Counted from the stretch's first letter, positions 1 through 6,741 are shown. The stretch: DNA of 8,180 nt from Spirochaetaceae bacterium (GCA_031290405.1 JAITNO010000061.1:1-8180), one strand, 5' to 3'. The notes: generated by a model not told the origin, from the letters alone. A program made the numbers and translations.

Positions 1-5
1 ATTCA

Positions 6-51
6 CGAGCGATAACTTCACCCTGGAAATTAACGAGGGGAAATTTCACCC
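6..51 (+). repeat. IS left end: terminal inverted repeat plus inner copy
   Basis: The terminal copy at 6-23 reads CGAGCGATAACTTCACCC. A second, diverged copy in the same orientation is at 34-51 (CGAGGGGAAATTTCACCC), 28 bases further in. The paired arrangement is mirrored at the right end, so these are likely transposase binding sites. Confidence 0.8.
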
Positions 52-84
52 CCTTCGCAATAAACGAGGAGGATGAAATACACA

Positions 85-1225
85 ATGACTGCACAAGAAT
101 TGGGTCGGCTCGCTTTGATCAAGGGAGCCGTCGACGGGAAATGCACCGTCCGGGAAGTCGCGGCGAAATTGAGGCTGAGCGCGCGCAGGGTGAAACAAAT
201 AAAGCTCGCCGTGAGGGAAGCGGGCGACGGGGCGGCGGTCCACGCAAGCAGCGGACGGCGTCCGTCAAATCACACCCCCGATGCTTTGAGACAAGCGACA
301 GTCAGCCTGAAACGGAGCGAGAGTTGCAAAAACACTTGCCTTCACGCATTTCAGGGAACTGTTGGCGGAGCGGGAGTGCATCGGCATAGGCTGTGCGACG
401 CTTTCGACGATTTTGAAAGCGTCGGGGATCGTCTCGAAAAAGACGCGCAGGACGAGCGGGGAGAAACGCTTGCATCGTGCGCGGCTGCCTTTGTCGGGCG
501 AGCCGGTGCAAACGGACGCCGGCCTCTTCGACTGGTTCGGGATCGGCGAACAATTCGCCCCGCGCGGATTTCAGGACGACGCGACTGGAGAGATTCTTGG
601 TCTGTACATGACTGAAAACGAGCGCTTGCAGGGCTGTCTGGAGGCGTTTAGGCCGGTTTTAGTCAACCATGGCGTTCCCGCCGCGCTTTGCGCGGACAGG
701 ATCGGCGTCTGTTTCGTCAACAACAAAAAAATCGAAACCTGGACCGTCGAGGAGCGGCTTGCCGGCAAAACCCTCGACAAAACCCAGTTTGGCGTGATTA
801 CGGACGAATTGGGGACGGAGCTCATCCCGGCGGGTTCGCCGCAGGCAAAAGGCCGCGTCGAGCGGCTGCGGCAGACTCTGCAAGACCGCCTCACCGTGTT
901 TTTTGCCATGAACAACATCAAAGACGTCGGAAGCGCGAACGCCGTTTTGCCGCGGTTCGCATCCGAATTCAACGGCAGGTTTGGCCGACGGGCGAAAACA
1001 ACGGACGAAACGGCCTTCGCGCCGCCGCCCGAAAAACACGGCCTTGACTCGCTGCTCTGCGCCAAATGCGAGCGCACGACGGACAACTGCAACAGCTTCT
1101 CGTTCCAATTCCTTGGATTCACCGGTAAAAAGCAGGGCTCTTATCTGCCTGAAACGACCAAGAGGCTGCTTTTCAACTGCTTCTTTGCAAGCGTGAAAAG
1201 CGCCGCAAAAGCTGACAGGGGGTGA
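85..1225 (+). pseudogene. Frameshifted DDE transposase (ISNCY/IS1202-like)
   Basis: The gene encoded the transposase that would cut and join the ends of this IS. The start is placed at ATG 85, behind a GAGGAGG ribosome binding site at 66-72; an in-frame ATG at 73 abuts that site and is too close. Frame 1 gives an N-terminal helix-turn-helix (about residues 21-41, TVREVAAKLRLSARRVKQI) and a basic linker up to LKRSE near position 321. The homologous reading then continues in frame 2 (AFTHFRELLAERE onward) to the TGA at 1223-1225. The integrase core keeps a plausible catalytic triad: Asp at 515-517 (QTDAG), Asp at 695-697 (ADRIG) and Glu at 860-862 (KGRVERL). Removing one A from the A5 run at 328-332 would restore a single frame. 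The tail after CERTTDNCNSFSFQ looks short, and a second small lesion there is possible but not shown. Confidence is high for the family type and for the frameshift in this sequence. Confidence 0.82.
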
Positions 1226-1273
1226 AGTTTTCGCTTGTGAATTTGGCGTTAAAGGGGGTGAAGTTTTCGCTCG
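1220..1273 (-). repeat. IS right end: terminal inverted repeat plus inner copy
   Basis: The terminal copy at 1256-1273 is, on the minus strand, CGAGCGAAAACTTCACCC, differing from the left terminus at one base. An inner copy at 1220-1237 differs from it at one base and lies 36 bases inward. The inner copy overlaps the last codons and stop of the transposase gene. Confidence 0.85.
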
Positions 1274-1661
1274 GGATTGACAGAGGGAAGATGCGAATGT
1301 GTAAAAAAGAAAAAGAACAGAGAATAAAGAACAGACGACGGAGGAAGCGCGCGCGCCGCCCGCATACAGTCGCAGGACAACGGTGCGCACATCGGCAAGA
1401 GACGAGGGAAGATGCGGAAGGCGCACGCGCGCCCAGCGTGTATTTGATTGCACACTAATGGCGGATTCACACGCGCTCTACATATGCAGTTGCAGACTGA
1501 TGGTGAGATCGCGCTTCAGGGACGGCAGTGCGGGAGAGCGGGCAGTAGCGGATTTCGACGCTGTGGTAGTTTCTTTTGCCCCAGCGTTTGCTCCCGAGGA
1601 CGCGGAATCTGATGGTTATTTTGCGGCCTATGGGCTGGTTGCACTGTGGTTGGGCTGGTTT
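1274..1661. other. Gene-free spacer next to the IS
   Basis: I see no supportable gene on either strand. Open frames here lack ribosome binding sites and family resemblance and run through low-complexity arginine-rich or repeat sequence. Two small repeats are visible. GAGGGAAGATGCG occurs at 1283-1295 and 1404-1416, each preceded by TCGG at the same distance (1271-1274 and 1392-1395). TGGGCTGGTT occurs at 1631-1640 and 1651-1660. The stretch may be decayed sequence between convergent units. Confidence 0.6.
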
Positions 1662-1728
1662 GCCCCCCCAGCGGGGGGCGTTGCGGGGGGGCGTGCTCCC
1701 CCGCTTGGGGGACGCCGCGACAGCGGCG
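1662..1728. repeat. Cluster of GC-rich hairpins, dispersed-repeat-like
   Basis: Consecutive perfect inverted repeats are packed here. GCCCCCC (1662-1668) pairs with GGGGGGC (1673-1679) over a 4-base loop. GCGGGGG (1683-1689) pairs with CCCCCGC (1698-1704), and alternatively TCCCCC (1697-1702) pairs with GGGGGA (1707-1712). CGCCGC (1713-1718) pairs with GCGGCG (1723-1728). The second and third structures are mutually exclusive. Similar sequence recurs at 6695-6735. No T-tract follows on either strand, so these are not classical intrinsic terminators, although they sit where the plus-strand IS and the minus-strand DUF368 gene converge. Confidence 0.6.
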
Positions 1729-1811
1729 CGAATTTACAACCTCAATATAACGGGACTGTTGAGGTGCGTTTGCACGGCGAAAGGGACTGCCTGCGCGGGG
1801 GTGGGCGAATA

Positions 1812-1881
1812 GGGGCGACAAAGGCCCCGGTTTGCCACGACCCATCGCGCAACGAAGTGCGCGCGTAGGGGCGCGCGCCCC
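1812..1881 (-). other. Three hairpins downstream of the DUF368 gene
   Basis: Just past the DUF368 stop are three inverted repeats: a 14-base perfect palindrome at 1868-1881 (GGGGCGCGCGCCCC), CGCGCA/TGCGCG arms at 1846-1851 and 1858-1863, and GGGGC/GCCCC arms at 1812-1816 and 1824-1828. They could stabilise the 3' end of the minus-strand transcript or impede polymerase. None has a following U-tract, so an intrinsic terminator is not called. Confidence 0.4.
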
Positions 1882-1884
1882 CTC

Positions 1885-2781
1885 CTATTCGTTTTCCGTT
1901 TCTTTTCGGGAAAAGCTGAGTGAGAGGCCGGCGCCGAAGATGAGCGACGCTATTGAGATGATTACGGTTGCGGCGTTTGTCCAGCCGTCTTTGGGGTAAA
2001 CGATGAGGAGTGAGCCTACGATTAAGCCTAAGATGGCTCCGTAGGTTTGGCGGGGGGCTCTTTCTAGCAGGATGCGGACGAGGGCGGCTCCTAAGAGGAG
2101 GCCTGCGACGACGCCTGCGGCGAAGGGGCTTACGATGAGCAGGGGTGTTTTGACGGTGGCGGCGATGGCGGCGGGGCTTATGTTTTGGACGGTTGCGATG
2201 CGGCTGGAAAGCTCTGAGACGGCGGAGACGATGGTTGCATAGGCGCCGATGGCGAGTAGGATGAGGGATCCTGAGATGCCGGGGATGATCATGGCTGCGG
2301 CGGAGACGACGCCTGCGGCGAAGAGGTAGGGGGCGTTTATGGGGTTGTCGTGCGCTCCGTCTGCGCTTGCGCCTTGTGGGTTCAGCATTGCTAGGAAAAG
2401 CATTGCGATGAGGGCGGCTATGGCGCAGACTGAGGCTGAAATGGGCATGTATGTCGCGCCGGGTTTCTTTGCTCTGCGCGCGATGAGTGGGATGCTGCCG
2501 AGTATGACGCCGATGAAGAAGCTTTTTGCCGGCGCTGGGTGCGTGGCTAAGAGAAACGCGACGAGTTTGCTGAAGACGACGATGCCGCTGGCGGCGCCTG
2601 CAAACAGGGGGAGCCAGAACTTCCACCGGCTGCATATCTTTTTGACGTTTGGCGTTACGACGTCGATGAGTCTGTCGTATACGTCGAAGACGACGGCGAG
2701 GGTGCCGCCTGAGACGCCGGGTATGACGTTTGCTATGCCTAAGACGACGCCGATGGCGAATAATTTGAGGGCTGAAATCAT
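1885..2781 (-). CDS. DUF368 membrane protein, polyprenyl-phosphate transporter family (PopT-like)
   Basis: A 298-residue, strongly hydrophobic integral membrane protein of the DUF368 family. Members of this family have been reported to act as undecaprenyl-phosphate translocases (PopT), returning the lipid carrier used for cell-wall and polysaccharide synthesis to the cytoplasmic face. Two similar signature motifs, VIPGVSGGT at residues 19-27 and IIPGISGS at 165-172, mark the two halves of an internally duplicated fold. Several hydrophobic segments separated by short charged loops (for example RRAKKPG near 102-108 and LLERAPRQ late in the protein) indicate a polytopic topology. The ATG start has an AAGGA ribosome binding site 7 bases upstream. 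The gene lies 48 bases downstream of cobQ on the same strand and is probably cotranscribed with it. The family call is firm; the transport role here is inferred from the family. Confidence 0.88.
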   Translation of the reverse strand: MISALKLFAIGVVLGIANVIPGVSGGTLAVVFDVYDRLIDVVTPNVKKICSRWKFWLPLFAGAASGIVVFSKLVAFLLATHPAPAKSFFIGVILGSIPLIARRAKKPGATYMPISASVCAIAALIAMLFLAMLNPQGASADGAHDNPINAPYLFAAGVVSAAAMIIPGISGSLILLAIGAYATIVSAVSELSSRIATVQNISPAAIAATVKTPLLIVSPFAAGVVAGLLLGAALVRILLERAPRQTYGAILGLIVGSLLIVYPKDGWTNAATVIISIASLIFGAGLSLSFSRKETENE

Positions 2782-2829
2782 GTTGCGGTCCTTCTTATAT
2801 GTTGATTCTTCTTCCTGGCGGTTTTTCTT

Positions 2830-4302
2830 TTAGATTCCTTCTTCCAGGATCTTGCGGACAAGGTTCATGTCGAGGTTTGTTCTGATGGCGCTGGCGAGCT
2901 TGTTGTACTGTGTTTCTTTGTAGTGCGCCAGATTGCTGTGGTGTTCGGCCAGTGGCGGGATGCTTTTGCGCGCGCAGAGTTCGGCGCAGAATGCTTCGCG
3001 GCACTGGGCGTTGTCGAAGACGCCGTGGAGGTACGTGCCGTAGACGGCGCCGTTTTGGACGATGTGGTCGCGGGCGTCGATGTGGGCGCTTTCGTCCGTC
3101 TGTTTCGTTTGTCCCATGTGTATCTCGTAGCCTTCGACGGCGCAGCCGCCGAAGGCGTTTGTTCGTCCGTTTACTTGTTTTCGGTGTTTTTCCGGGTGGA
3201 ATGTGGTTTCGACGGGGAGGAGTCCCATGCCGGCCACGCTGGCGCCGCCTGAGATTTCGACGCCCTCGGAGTCGGTCACTTTTTTTCCTAACATTTGGTA
3301 GCCGCCGCAGATGCCGAATATCATTGTTCCCTTGGTTGCTTGTTGCAGCACGGCTGCCTCGAGGCCGTTTTCCCTTATCCACAGGAGGTCTGCGATGGTG
3401 TTCTTGGTGCCTGGCAGGATGATCGCGTCGGGGCGGCCTAGCTCGCGGGTGCGTCCGACGTAGCGGACGGCGATTCCGTTTGTGGCTTCCAGAGCATAGA
3501 GGTCGGTGAAGTTGGATATGCGCGGCAACCGGATGACGGCGATGTCGAGGTCTGCGCCTTGCCTTGCCGCCGACGCGGCTGCTCGTCCGGCGAAGTTGTC
3601 CTCTTCTTCTATGTCTACGTCTAGGAATGGGATCGTTCCGGCGACTGGCTTGCCGGCTTTCTCCTCGAGCATCGTCAGTCCTGGCTTGAGTATGTCGATG
3701 TCGCCGCGAAACTTGTTGATGACGAGGGCCTTTATCAACGCCTTCTCGTCATCCTCCAACAGCATAAGCGTTCCACAGAGTTGGGCGAACACGCCGCCGC
3801 GGTCTATGTCTCCAACGAGGAGTACTGGCGCGCGGATGTGTTTTGCGATGCCCATGTTTACGATGTCTCTGTCGCGGAGGTTTATCTCGGCGGGGCTGCC
3901 TGCGCCCTCGACGACGATGACGTCGTACTGCGCGGAGAGTTTTTCGTAGGCGGCGAGCGCCTCCGGCAAGAGGGTGGGCTTGCTCACGAAGTATTCGGTC
4001 GCCGTCATGACGCCTCGCACCTCGCCGTTGACGATGACTTGCGAGTTCCTGTCGGTCGTCGGCTTGAGGAGGATTGGATTCATCAACACGCTTGGCTTGA
4101 TGCCGCACGCCTGCGCCTGTACGACCTGAGCGCGTCCCATTTCGAGTCCTTCGTCGGTTATCCATGAGTTAAGGGCCATGTTTTGAGACTTAAACGGAGC
4201 CACTTTCCATCCGTCCTGCATCAAAACCCGCCCGAGTCCCGCCGTGATGAGGCTCTTTCCAACGTTGGACATTGTTCCCTGAATCATTATTGCCTTGGCC
4301 AT
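2830..4302 (-). CDS. cobQ: Cobyric acid synthase (adenosylcobyrate synthase, glutamine-hydrolysing)
   Basis: A 490-residue cytoplasmic enzyme of cobalamin biosynthesis. It uses ATP and glutamine to amidate the b, d, e and g carboxylates of adenosylcobyrinic acid a,c-diamide. The N-terminal half is a P-loop/dethiobiotin-synthetase-like domain with GTMSNVGKS at residues 9-17, followed by KSQNMALNS and VVEGAGSPAEINL. The C-terminal half is a class I glutamine amidotransferase-like domain with nucleophile Cys332 in FGICGGYQMLG, GYEIHMGQT near 391-399 and His426 in GTYLHGVF. The length is normal for the family and nothing appears to be missing. No Shine-Dalgarno sequence precedes the ATG; instead a promoter-like -10 hexamer ends 8 bases before it, suggesting a leaderless message. 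There is no other cob gene in the window and no cobalamin riboswitch in the 74-base gap upstream. DUF368 follows 48 bases downstream. Confidence 0.96.
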   Translation of the reverse strand: MAKAIMIQGTMSNVGKSLITAGLGRVLMQDGWKVAPFKSQNMALNSWITDEGLEMGRAQVVQAQACGIKPSVLMNPILLKPTTDRNSQVIVNGEVRGVMTATEYFVSKPTLLPEALAAYEKLSAQYDVIVVEGAGSPAEINLRDRDIVNMGIAKHIRAPVLLVGDIDRGGVFAQLCGTLMLLEDDEKALIKALVINKFRGDIDILKPGLTMLEEKAGKPVAGTIPFLDVDIEEEDNFAGRAAASAARQGADLDIAVIRLPRISNFTDLYALEATNGIAVRYVGRTRELGRPDAIILPGTKNTIADLLWIRENGLEAAVLQQATKGTMIFGICGGYQMLGKKVTDSEGVEISGGASVAGMGLLPVETTFHPEKHRKQVNGRTNAFGGCAVEGYEIHMGQTKQTDESAHIDARDHIVQNGAVYGTYLHGVFDNAQCREAFCAELCARKSIPPLAEHHSNLAHYKETQYNKLASAIRTNLDMNLVRKILEEGI

Positions 4303-4309
4303 GCGGCTT

Positions 4310-4338
4310 AGTGTAAGGAGATGAACGGTGTTTGTAAA
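4310..4338 (-). promoter_or_regulatory. Putative sigma-70 promoter of cobQ, leaderless type
   Basis: On the minus strand, TTTACA (4333-4338) and TACACT (4310-4315) are separated by exactly 17 bases. The -10 is followed by 7 bases and then the cobQ ATG, which puts the expected transcription start at or next to the first base of the start codon. A small dyad TGTTT-GT-AAACA (4329-4340) overlaps the -35 box and could be an operator, but its 5-base arms are short. Confidence 0.55.
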
Positions 4339-4376
4339 CAGCTCTTGCGCTTCTTGCCGCTGGGCGTCGAGCGCTT

Positions 4377-5069
4377 CTATCGGCGCGCCAGCTCTGCGAT
4401 CATCGTGACTGGCGAGCCGTCGGCTCCTTCGACGAGCAGGGGCAAAGCGAAGACGCGTACGAGTTTGTCCGCCTCAAGTTCCCTCATGTCGACGTCCTCG
4501 ATGGCGCAGATGACGGCCTTGCCGCCTGAGCCGCCGAAGAGGGCGCGGTGGGCGGCCTCGCCGTCTTTTTTGTCGGTGAAGGAGCCGATGGAGACGAAGT
4601 CCACGGCGACGGCGGCGAGGCGGGGGAAGTTCGCGGCGAGGTATTCCGCGCACGTTGCGGCGATTGCCGGGCCCTCGTGGGTGTATCGTTCGGGCGCTTC
4701 TGTGCGGTATCGGGAAAACCCTGTCCGCAGCATGAGGAGGTCGGCGCGCGCGATGCGTTCCGCGTGTGGCTGGAGGTCCGCGGCGCGAATCTTTTCGCCA
4801 AAGGTCCGCGGCGCGTCGAGCAGGAGGGGCCGCTCGAAGATGAAGCGCTCCAGGGGGAGCTGGTCGATGGTTGCGCCTTCGGGGATAAAGTGGCGCGGCG
4901 CGTCGCAGTGGGTGCCGGTGTGGTTGAAGATGGTGAAGATGCTGGTGTTTGCGCTGTCGCCGCGCTCGATGTGGCTGTGCTTGTCCAGGCGCGTGGCGGG
5001 GCTGCCCGGCCAGACTGGCGTCGTGGCGTTGATGGGGTACGAAATCAATTTGTAGTGTACGCCGTCCAT
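4377..5069 (-). CDS. Cyclase-family metal-dependent hydrolase (kynurenine formamidase-like)
   Basis: A 230-residue soluble protein of the cyclase superfamily (Pfam Cyclase), which includes bacterial kynurenine formamidase (KynB) and related metal-dependent amidohydrolases. The metal-binding signature HTGTHCDAPRHF is at residues 50-61, with His50, His54, Asp56 and His60 in the expected positions. It is preceded by the family-typical PVWPGSP at 18-24 and followed by RADLLMLRTG, VAVDFVSIG and the LPLLVEGADGSPV strand near the end. The start ATG lies inside the TolC gene (25-base overlap) and has a strong AGGGAGGTG ribosome binding site within TolC, at about 5078-5086 with 8 bases of spacing. This argues for translational coupling to TolC. 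No other tryptophan-degradation gene is nearby, so the true substrate is unknown and a formamidase role should not be assumed. A 74-base gap with its own promoter separates it from cobQ. Confidence 0.9.
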   Translation of the reverse strand: MDGVHYKLISYPINATTPVWPGSPATRLDKHSHIERGDSANTSIFTIFNHTGTHCDAPRHFIPEGATIDQLPLERFIFERPLLLDAPRTFGEKIRAADLQPHAERIARADLLMLRTGFSRYRTEAPERYTHEGPAIAATCAEYLAANFPRLAAVAVDFVSIGSFTDKKDGEAAHRALFGGSGGKAVICAIEDVDMRELEADKLVRVFALPLLVEGADGSPVTMIAELARR

Positions 5070-6355
5070 GGGTCGTTCACCTCCCTGTTGAGCGCCGCCG
5101 CAAGATCAAGGCTCATGTTTTTATACGAGAGCTCTTCGGTAAGGAGCTGCTGGCGCGCGCCGGTGAGGTCGTTGCGGGATGTTTGCAGGGCGAGGAACTC
5201 TTCGGAGCCGTTGTTGAAGGCGATCTGCGTCATCTCCAGCGCGCGGCGGGCGATGTCGACGCGCAACCGCGCGATCTCCACGCTGCTCCACGCGCTTGAA
5301 AGATTGTTCACCAACGTGCGTATCGCCAGGCGCGCCGTACGCTCCGTCTCTTGCACGTCCGCCTTCGCCTTCGTCGCATCCGTCCGCGCCGCCTTGACGC
5401 TCTGGTCGTCCTTCGATGCGGGGATCCAACTGTCAAGGGGAATCGAAATGCCCGCGCTCACACTGAAGGAGTCGGAGAGCGGCGCCGCCAGCGCGGGCGT
5501 TCCCCTCCAGCTTGAGCTTAGGCTAAGGGACGGCGCGCGGGCTTGCAGGGCTTTCTGCGCGCTCTGCAATTCGAGGCGTTCGAGCGTCTGGCGCGCGCTC
5601 TGCATATCCGGGCGGCGGGGCAGGTATTCGGCGATGAGCGCGTCGGCGTCCGCGTCGATCTTTTCTATGGTAAAGCGGTCTTCCAACTCCCACTCGACGT
5701 TTTCGTCATACCCAATCGCCGAAAGAAACGTCTGAACATTCGCCTTCGCCGCCATCTCCGCCCTGCCAAGCTCGAAACGCGCCGTCTGGACGGCAAGAAG
5801 GCTCCGCTGCGCGTCGAGCTCGCTCACAAACCCATTGCGAAACTTCGTCCTGCTCTGCGAAAGCTGCCCTTCCGTTTGCGCCAGCAAGTCGCGGAGCACA
5901 TCAAGGTTTTTTCGTTCAATCAGCAGCTTGTAGTAATCCTTCGCCGCCGCAATCTCCACCTGCCGCTTGCCGGACTCGTAATCCAAGATCGCGCTCCGGT
6001 AGGCAAGGGAGATAATCCGCATCGTCGATTTAAGGGACGGATTAAGCGACAGCGAAACGCTCGCCTGAACGCCGAAGGTCGGATTGCCGTCGCGGGGCGG
6101 ATTGGTAAAGCTCGTCGCCCAGCCGACGCTGCCCCCCGCGCTCATCGAAGGCAAAAGCTGCGCCCAGAGGTTGTCGGCGCCGAGGCGGGCGGTTTCGAGG
6201 TCGAGCGCGTTCTTTTCGAGCGTAAGGTTTCGCTCCACCGCCCGTTCAAGCGCCCGTTGCAGCGTAAGCACGCCGCCAGCGCCTTCTTCCCCCCAGAGGC
6301 AAAGCCCCGCGCACAGGAGGAAGAATGTAAAGCACACATTGCATTTTGAGGTCAT
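5045..6355 (-). CDS. TolC-family outer-membrane efflux protein
   Basis: A 436-residue exported protein of the outer membrane efflux protein (TolC/OEP) family, which forms trimeric channels spanning the outer membrane and periplasm. It starts with a signal peptide (a Lys, then hydrophobic CFTFFLLCAGLCLW, cleavage likely near residues 20-25). No valid lipobox is seen, so it is probably not a lipoprotein. The mature part shows the two OEP repeats, roughly residues 30-225 and 240-425, each with long alanine-, leucine- and glutamate-rich helices (LTLQRALERAVERNLTLEKN near the start of the first) and amphipathic beta segments (FGVQASVSLSLNP, FSVSAGISIPLD). The length is typical. The ATG is chosen because it provides the Lys of the signal peptide; no Shine-Dalgarno sequence precedes it. 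The neighbour downstream is a cyclase rather than a periplasmic adaptor or inner-membrane pump, so its pump partner must be encoded elsewhere. Confidence 0.92.
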   Translation of the reverse strand: MTSKCNVCFTFFLLCAGLCLWGEEGAGGVLTLQRALERAVERNLTLEKNALDLETARLGADNLWAQLLPSMSAGGSVGWATSFTNPPRDGNPTFGVQASVSLSLNPSLKSTMRIISLAYRSAILDYESGKRQVEIAAAKDYYKLLIERKNLDVLRDLLAQTEGQLSQSRTKFRNGFVSELDAQRSLLAVQTARFELGRAEMAAKANVQTFLSAIGYDENVEWELEDRFTIEKIDADADALIAEYLPRRPDMQSARQTLERLELQSAQKALQARAPSLSLSSSWRGTPALAAPLSDSFSVSAGISIPLDSWIPASKDDQSVKAARTDATKAKADVQETERTARLAIRTLVNNLSSAWSSVEIARLRVDIARRALEMTQIAFNNGSEEFLALQTSRNDLTGARQQLLTEELSYKNMSLDLAAALNREVNDPWTAYTTN

Positions 6356-6362
6356 CGTCGGT

Positions 6363-6392
6363 AGTATACAGGAAATCGGAAGCGGGAAGTAA
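6363..6392 (-). promoter_or_regulatory. Putative TolC promoter, leaderless type
   Basis: On the minus strand a TATACT -10 hexamer at 6363-6368 lies exactly 7 bases before the TolC ATG. The -35 is weak (TTACTT at 6387-6392, 18-base spacing). No ribosome binding site exists between the hexamer and the ATG. The GTATAC core is palindromic, so a plus-strand TATACA (6365-6370) could serve the divergent DUF167 gene. Confidence 0.4.
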
Positions 6393-6411
6393 GGAGCCTG
6401 AGCGGAGCGGA

Positions 6412-6741
6412 ATGGAAACGTGTGTGAGTAAGGACGGACAGACGATGCTGCTTCGCGTCAAGGCGACGCCCGGCGCGTCGAAGACCGAAGCCTTAGGGGT
6501 GCGGGACGGCAGACTCCGCGTCCGCATCGCCGCCGCGCCTGAGGACGGCAGGGCGAACGCCGCCCTCATCGCCTTCCTTGCAAAACAGCTCGGCTGCCCC
6601 AAAAATCGCATTGCCATCGTCGTCGGCGAAAAGTCCCGTCTTAAAACTCTGGCCTTGCCCGCCGCCGCAGAAAAAAAACTCCTCGAGATTGCAGGCGCCC
6701 CCTCTGCGGGGCGCTGCCCCCCAAGTCCCCCGCTCGCCTAG
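6412..6741 (+). CDS. DUF167 (YggU-like) small protein
   Basis: A 109-residue protein of the DUF167/YggU family, small conserved cytoplasmic proteins of unknown function. Family features are clear: LLRVKATPGASKTEALG near residues 13-29, LRVRIAAAPEDGRANAALIAFLAKQLG at 35-61 and IVVGEKSRLKTLAL at 69-82. The ATG start is preceded by AAGGAG at 6391-6396, a long 15-base spacing; no in-frame alternative is better placed. Residues from about 95 to the stop (APSAGRCPPSPPLA) do not look like the family and are encoded by a GC-rich hairpin repeat, so the native end probably lay near LLEIAG. The gene is divergent from TolC across 56 bases and is followed by a 332-base repeat-rich spacer. Confidence 0.9.
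   Translation: METCVSKDGQTMLLRVKATPGASKTEALGVRDGRLRVRIAAAPEDGRANAALIAFLAKQLGCPKNRIAIVVGEKSRLKTLALPAAAEKKLLEIAGAPSAGRCPPSPPLA
6695..6735 (+). repeat. GC-rich hairpin repeat inside the 3' end of the DUF167 gene
   Basis: GCGCCCC (6695-6701) pairs with GGGGCGC (6708-6714) over a 6-base loop, followed by a C-run, AAGT and a second C-run. The sequence resembles the 1662-1728 cluster (shared GCGGGG..CG.TGC and CCCCCGC blocks). It is translated as the last 15 residues of the DUF167 protein. It could also act as a weak transcription end signal, but no T-run follows. Confidence 0.6.

Larger units (their letters stand above)
6..1273 (+). mobile_element. Insertion sequence, ISNCY/IS1202-like, with defective transposase
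   Basis: The element is bounded by 18-base imperfect inverted repeats (6-23 and 1256-1273, one mismatch) and encloses one transposase gene reading toward the right end. The order HTH, then DDE integrase core, and the protein style match the ISNCY group that includes IS1202; that assignment is from memory of the family. The outer boundary is set by where the inverted-repeat match stops, so it could be off by a few bases. Only five bases precede the left end in this window, so a target-site duplication cannot be tested. The transposase stop codon lies inside the inner right-end repeat, showing a compact element of about 1.27 kb. Because the transposase is frameshifted, this copy is probably not autonomous. 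Confidence 0.8.

Noticed and set aside
1277..1305. TTGACA-17-TGTAAA promoter-like sequence just outside the IS right end
   Set aside because: The -10 is weak and no gene or structured RNA can be supported downstream, so no promoter is annotated.
659..1453. A 264-codon minus-strand open frame across the IS
   Set aside because: It is antisense to the conserved DDE core, crosses the IS boundary, and lacks family resemblance.
1383..1868. A 161-codon plus-strand open frame in the spacer
   Set aside because: It runs through the GC hairpin cluster, lacks a ribosome binding site, and gives no recognisable protein.
4303..4376. Cobalamin riboswitch upstream of cobQ
   Set aside because: The gap is only 74 bases, shows no B12-box-like sequence or suitable structure, and contains a promoter placed for a leaderless start.
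4548..5735. A 395-codon plus-strand open frame across the cyclase and TolC genes
   Set aside because: It is antisense to two genes with clear family motifs and has no recognisable domain. Long antisense frames are expected in GC-rich DNA.
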